From Betaproteobacteria bacterium (GTDB lineage Bacteria > Pseudomonadota > Gammaproteobacteria > Burkholderiales > Burkholderiaceae_C): a DNA stretch of 9,156 bases. Numbering within the stretch: the first letter of the stretch is position 1; every line of letters begins with the position of its first letter. A model generated the notes under the pieces. That model was not told the DNA's origin, made no database searches, and was given only the letters and a program-made list of their open reading frames with translations. The stretch is from assembly GCA_005882155.1 (NCBI GenBank), contig VBCQ01000221.1, positions 1 through 9,156 of the forward strand, in the 5' to 3' direction. Positions 6,376 to 9,156 of this stretch are shown here, piece by piece. Made by a program: the position numbers and the translations under genes.

Positions 6376-6582
6376 ATGGACGAAGAGACCTTCAACATCA
6401 GCATTCGCAAGTTCTTGAAGATGGTCGGCGTGAGCTCGCAGCGCGACATCGAGCAAGCGGTGGCCAAGGCGATCGCGAGCGGCGCCATCGCAGGAACCGA
6501 GACACTGGCCGCGACGATGACGCTCGAGATTGCGGCACTGCAGTTGAAGGTGACATTCAATGGGGAGATCAGGCTGGAATAG
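6376..6582 (+). CDS. DUF6494-type small conserved protein
   Basis: A 68-residue protein of unknown function. The pattern, starting MDEETFNISIRKFLKMVGV, then SQRDIEQAVAKA, and ending KVTFNGEIRLE, is one I recognise as the DUF6494 family; this is from memory and unsearched. It has no cysteine, signal peptide or membrane segment, so it is expected in the cytoplasm. It looks like an amphipathic N-terminal helix followed by a short beta-rich end. The start is secure: AGGAGA at 6365-6370 lies five bases before the ATG. It follows the hybrid kinase by 70 bases on the same strand and could be cotranscribed, though a link between the two is only positional. It converges with the DipZ-like gene, 14 bases away, with no clear terminator between them. 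Confidence 0.85.
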   Translation: MDEETFNISIRKFLKMVGVSSQRDIEQAVAKAIASGAIAGTETLAATMTLEIAALQLKVTFNGEIRLE

Positions 6583-6596
6583 GGTCGGCGGCCGGT

Positions 6597-7775
6597 TCAG
6601 CGCAACGCCTGCTGAATCTGCTGCTCGATGGACTCATAGTCGCCATCACCGACGTGCCTGAAGACGATGCGCCCTTCGCGGTCGACCAGATAAATGCTCG
6701 GCCACGCTTGATTGCCCCACGCGGCCCAGGTGCGGTAGCGGTTGTCTTGTGCGACCGCGTAGCCGATCCCGTGGCGTTGGATCGCCGTCTGCACGTTGGC
6801 GCGATCTCGTTCGAAGGCGAACTCCGGCGTGTGCACGCCGAGGACGACGAGGCCCTGAGCCTGGTAGCGCTCGTGCCAGCTCTGCAGGTGCGGCAATGTG
6901 TTGGCGCAGTCCGCGCAGGCATAGGTCCAGAAGTCGACCAGCACGACTTTGCCGCGCAATCCGGCCATCGTCAGCGCAGGTGAGTTGAACCAGCTGTCGA
7001 GGCCGATCAGTTCAGGCGCTGTGCCGATGGAAGGGCGTGGCTCGGGTCCGCTCGAGTTGGCGCGCGCCAAGCCGAACGACAGCGCGCGGGCCAACCACGC
7101 CGCAGCCGTCGTGTCGACCTGCCAATGCATCGCTGTCGCGGTCGAGATCACCACCAGGCCGAACAGCCGCCGGATCGCCGCCGCATGGCGGGCCAGAACG
7201 CGTGCTCGCGCCGTCACGGCCTGCCCTCCGTAGGCGACGGCGAGCATCGGCAGCCCGGCACCGGCGGCGTAGACGCCCAGCAAAGCGGCTGCACGCGCGG
7301 GCTGCTCTTCGACGGCGATCAGCGTGAGGATCGAGGCCAGCACCGGTCCCGCGCATGGCGTCCACAGCAGACCCAGGCTCACACCCAGCAGCAGCGCGCC
7401 ACCGTGGCCGGCGCCGGCCCGGGTGCCGACACGCTGTGCCAGATCGGCCAGACCCCCGAGCGGCGCCATCGCGCGCTCCAGCAGGCGAGGCCAGATGAGC
7501 AGCACGCCGAAAACAAGCAGCACGACGATGCTGCCCGTTCGCAGCGCGTCGTGCGACAAGCCGAGCACGCGGGTCGACGCGCCGAACAGCAGCGCAGCTG
7601 ATGCAAACGAGAGCACGAATCCCAAAACGACGTAAAGCGGCCGCAGCCCGATCGACCCACCGCGATGGCCGGCGGGCGCCAGCGTGGCGCCGAGCACGAG
7701 GGGCAGGATCGGCAGGACGCAAGGGCTAGCCACGGTCGCGATGCCCGCACCCAAGGCGAGAAAGGCTTGCAGCAT
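6597..7775 (-). CDS. DipZ-like CcdA-thioredoxin fusion (periplasmic thiol-disulfide relay)
   Basis: The 392-residue protein joins a CcdA/DsbD-type membrane domain to a TlpA-like thioredoxin domain. The membrane part (about 1-216, six helices) has the two intramembrane cysteines of the family: Cys19 in ASPCVLPILPLVLG and Cys141 in WTPCAGPVLAS. They take electrons from cytoplasmic thioredoxin. After a linker (217-258), the periplasmic domain (259-392) has VVLVDFWTYACADC with the redox pair Cys287-Cys290, and a cis-proline in AWPS (Pro359). This order matches mycobacterial DipZ but lacks the long extra C-terminal domain of that protein. It would deliver reducing power to periplasmic thiols, for example in cytochrome c maturation or repair of oxidised proteins; the target is not known. 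It starts 15 bases after the DUF2147 gene and is probably translated from the same message. No good ribosome site is visible. Confidence 0.92.
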   Translation of the reverse strand: MLQAFLALGAGIATVASPCVLPILPLVLGATLAPAGHRGGSIGLRPLYVVLGFVLSFASAALLFGASTRVLGLSHDALRTGSIVVLLVFGVLLIWPRLLERAMAPLGGLADLAQRVGTRAGAGHGGALLLGVSLGLLWTPCAGPVLASILTLIAVEEQPARAAALLGVYAAGAGLPMLAVAYGGQAVTARARVLARHAAAIRRLFGLVVISTATAMHWQVDTTAAAWLARALSFGLARANSSGPEPRPSIGTAPELIGLDSWFNSPALTMAGLRGKVVLVDFWTYACADCANTLPHLQSWHERYQAQGLVVLGVHTPEFAFERDRANVQTAIQRHGIGYAVAQDNRYRTWAAWGNQAWPSIYLVDREGRIVFRHVGDGDYESIEQQIQQALR

Positions 7776-7790
7776 GACGGTGGTCCGCGC

Positions 7791-8294
7791 TCAACGCCGT
7801 GCCGTGGCGGACGCTTCGGCCGGCGCCCGCAGCCAGCGCTGCGTCTTGCCGAACAGCGGGATTCCGACGTACGCATGCAGCACCAGTTCCCCTGCTGCGT
7901 GGGAAGCGCCGCTCACCGACATCGTGCAGCGGTAGGTCTTGCCGTTCTCGCGGTTGTAGATCTGCCCGACCCATTGCGTGGGCGGCGTGACGGTGTCGTC
8001 GGTGCGGGTCGGCACAAAGTCGAACAGCAACTTCATCCCCAGCGCGGGGCGAGTGTCGATGGCCTTCATCTCCGCGCCGCCGGGCTCCATCGACCGATTG
8101 CCGAGCACCCGGGTCACCGTGCCGCACAGTGCGGCGCCACAGTGTGCGACTTCGACTTCCAGGTTGCCGCTCGCCGAGATCCAACGGCCGCGCGGATCGG
8201 CAGCCGCGGTCTGGGCCTGCGCACAGACCGTCGCAAAGCCCAGTCCAGCCAGCGCAGTGACACGCAGGCGACGATGAAACAAGGAGGTGTGCAT
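7791..8294 (-). CDS. DUF2147 secreted protein
   Basis: A 167-residue exported protein from the ATG at 8294. Residues 1-28 form a signal peptide: positive start (HRRLR), a hydrophobic core (VTALAGLGFATVC) and a likely cut after AQA at residue 27 or a few residues later; there is no lipobox. The mature part fits DUF2147: GRWIS, then CGAALCGTV with Cys52 and Cys57, QIYNRENGKTYRCTM with Cys123, and a final AYVGIPLFGKTQRWLRA. The function of the family is unknown. Three cysteines in a periplasmic protein encoded directly before a DipZ-like thiol reductase suggest it may be a client or partner (inference). The frame is open to 8450, but the upstream residues lack family character and would bury the signal peptide, so 8294 is chosen. 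Confidence 0.88.
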   Translation of the reverse strand: MHTSLFHRRLRVTALAGLGFATVCAQAQTAAADPRGRWISASGNLEVEVAHCGAALCGTVTRVLGNRSMEPGGAEMKAIDTRPALGMKLLFDFVPTRTDDTVTPPTQWVGQIYNRENGKTYRCTMSVSGASHAAGELVLHAYVGIPLFGKTQRWLRAPAEASATARR

Positions 8295-8440
8295 GATGAG
8301 ATCCGAGGCAAGTGAACGAGATCCACATTGCAGCGGAGCAGCGTATCGCCGGTGTTTCATGGCCCAGCGGTTTCGTCGCTGCCCGTGTCCGGGGAGGCGC
8401 CAGACAAAGAGCGATACAAACGCGCAGCGCGATGCCGCGT

Positions 8441-8462
8441 CGCAGCGCATCCGCAGCGCATC
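8441..8462 (+). repeat. Exact 11-bp tandem repeat upstream of OmpR-type regulator
   Basis: CGCAGCGCATC occurs twice back to back (8441-8451 and 8452-8462), and a diverged copy CGCAGCGCGAT lies at 8423-8433. The pair sits 21 bases before the regulator's ATG at 8484. OmpR/PhoB-family proteins bind head-to-tail half-sites spaced about 10-11 bp apart, so this could be a self-control site. It is also in the divergent gap shared with the DUF2147/DipZ-like operon. The repeat itself is certain; the role is inference. Confidence 0.5.
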
Positions 8463-8483
8463 AATTGCGATTAAGGTCTATGC

Positions 8484-9156
8484 ATGGAGACTACGGACCA
8501 CTTGCTGGTCGTCGACGACGACCGCCAACTGCTCGCGCTGCTGAGCCGCTACCTGGAGGCCGGCGGCTATCGCGTGAGCACCGCCGGCAATGCCGCGCAA
8601 ATGCGGGCCGCGTTGGCCGCGGCGCGGATCGATCTGATCGTGCTCGACCTGATGCTGCCGGGCGAAGATGGGCTGGCCCTGTGCCGCGACCTGCGCGCGC
8701 GCGATGCGGCGCCGATCCCGATCCTGATGCTGACCGCGCGCAGCGAGGAAGCCGATCGCATCGTCGGACTCGAGATGGGCGCCGACGACTACCTGACCAA
8801 GCCGTTCGCCACGCGCGAACTGCTGGCCCGCATCCGCGCAGTGTTGCGGCGCACCCGCATGCTGCCGCCCAACCTGCAGCCCGTGCATCAGGCTCGCGAA
8901 CTGCTGTTTGGTGACTGGCGGCTGGACACCCTGGCGCGCCACCTGCTCGATGCGCAAGGCACCCTGGTGCCCCTGACCGGCGCGGAATACCGGCTGCTGC
9001 GCGTGCAGCTCGATCGTCCGCAGTGCGTCCTCAACCGCGACCAGCTGTTGAATCTGACGCAGGGCCGCGACGCCGATGCGTTCGACCGCTCCATCGATCT
9101 GCTGGTCAGCCGCTTGCGCCGGCGTCTTCGAGACGATTCGCGCGAGCCCCGATACA
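8484..9156 (+). CDS. OmpR-family response regulator (3' end beyond window)
   Basis: A DNA-binding response regulator, visible for 224 residues and still open at the window edge. The receiver domain has acidic Asp11-Asp12, phosphoacceptor Asp55 (IVLDLMLPGEDG), Thr84 (MLTAR) and Lys106 (TKPF), so it should be phosphorylated normally. The winged-helix domain begins near residue 140 (LFGDWRLDT) and includes LTGAEYRLL, LNRDQLLNLTQGRD and FDRSIDLLVSRLRRRLRDD, the recognition helix pattern of the OmpR group. Only about 15-20 residues should be missing. The ATG at 8484 has AAGG at 8473-8476, seven bases upstream; an earlier overlapping ATG at 8480 is out of frame. Its cognate kinase is probably encoded just beyond the window. 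It diverges from the DUF2147/DipZ-like genes over a 189-base gap and might control them. Confidence 0.95.
   Translation, partial: METTDHLLVVDDDRQLLALLSRYLEAGGYRVSTAGNAAQMRAALAAARIDLIVLDLMLPGEDGLALCRDLRARDAAPIPILMLTARSEEADRIVGLEMGADDYLTKPFATRELLARIRAVLRRTRMLPPNLQPVHQARELLFGDWRLDTLARHLLDAQGTLVPLTGAEYRLLRVQLDRPQCVLNRDQLLNLTQGRDADAFDRSIDLLVSRLRRRLRDDSREPRY

Noticed and set aside
8298..8324. Direct repeat GAGATCC at 8298-8304 and 8318-8324
   Set aside because: Only seven bases match, 20 bases apart. It could be a regulator site before the DUF2147 gene but is too short to separate from chance.

Overview
The window is GC-rich with dense, short-spaced genes. The style of its RNase P RNA, the protein sequences and the codon bias towards G/C in third positions point to a betaproteobacterium, most likely Burkholderiales. 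This assignment is inference from sequence character; no database was searched.

Layout, left to right. (1) Positions 2-403, + strand: the 3' end of a histidine kinase (ATPase domain only), overlapping tail-to-tail with the next gene. (2) Positions 387-3236, - strand: a likely operon, transcribed right to left, of an HxlR-type regulator, a Bcr/CflA-type MFS exporter and a membrane-tethered alpha-carbonic anhydrase. It diverges from an AhpD/carboxymuconolactone-decarboxylase-like gene (3329-3889, + strand). The 92-base gap between the two start codons holds two matching palindromes, GCTAC-N7-GTAGC, which are the obvious candidate operators for the regulator. (3) Positions 3888-4216, - strand: rnpB, the catalytic RNA of RNase P, whose 3' end overlaps the stop codon of the AhpD-like gene. 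(4) Positions 4341-6305, + strand: a cytoplasmic hybrid sensor kinase (PAS-PAS-HisKA-HATPase-REC) with an anomalous 5' end: the only in-frame ATG is followed two codons later by an amber codon. A small DUF6494-type protein follows (6376-6582). (5) Positions 6597-8294, - strand: a DUF2147 secreted protein followed by a short DipZ-like CcdA-thioredoxin fusion, probably one operon for periplasmic thiol chemistry. (6) Positions 8484-9156, + strand: an OmpR-family response regulator that runs off the window, preceded by an exact 11-bp tandem repeat.

How the genes may work together. The regulator, exporter and AhpD-like genes look like a locally controlled stress or efflux cassette, in which the HxlR protein would control its own operon and the divergent gene through the paired palindromes. 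The DUF2147/DipZ-like pair is a separate envelope redox unit. Three two-component proteins are present (one partial kinase, one complete hybrid kinase, one partial regulator); none can be paired from this window alone.

Nothing here is a clearly new defence or mobile system. The most interesting points are the double operator, the kinase without a normal start, a compensated base-pair change in the P4 core of the RNase P RNA, and the carbonic anhydrase with a TolA/TonB-like spacer.
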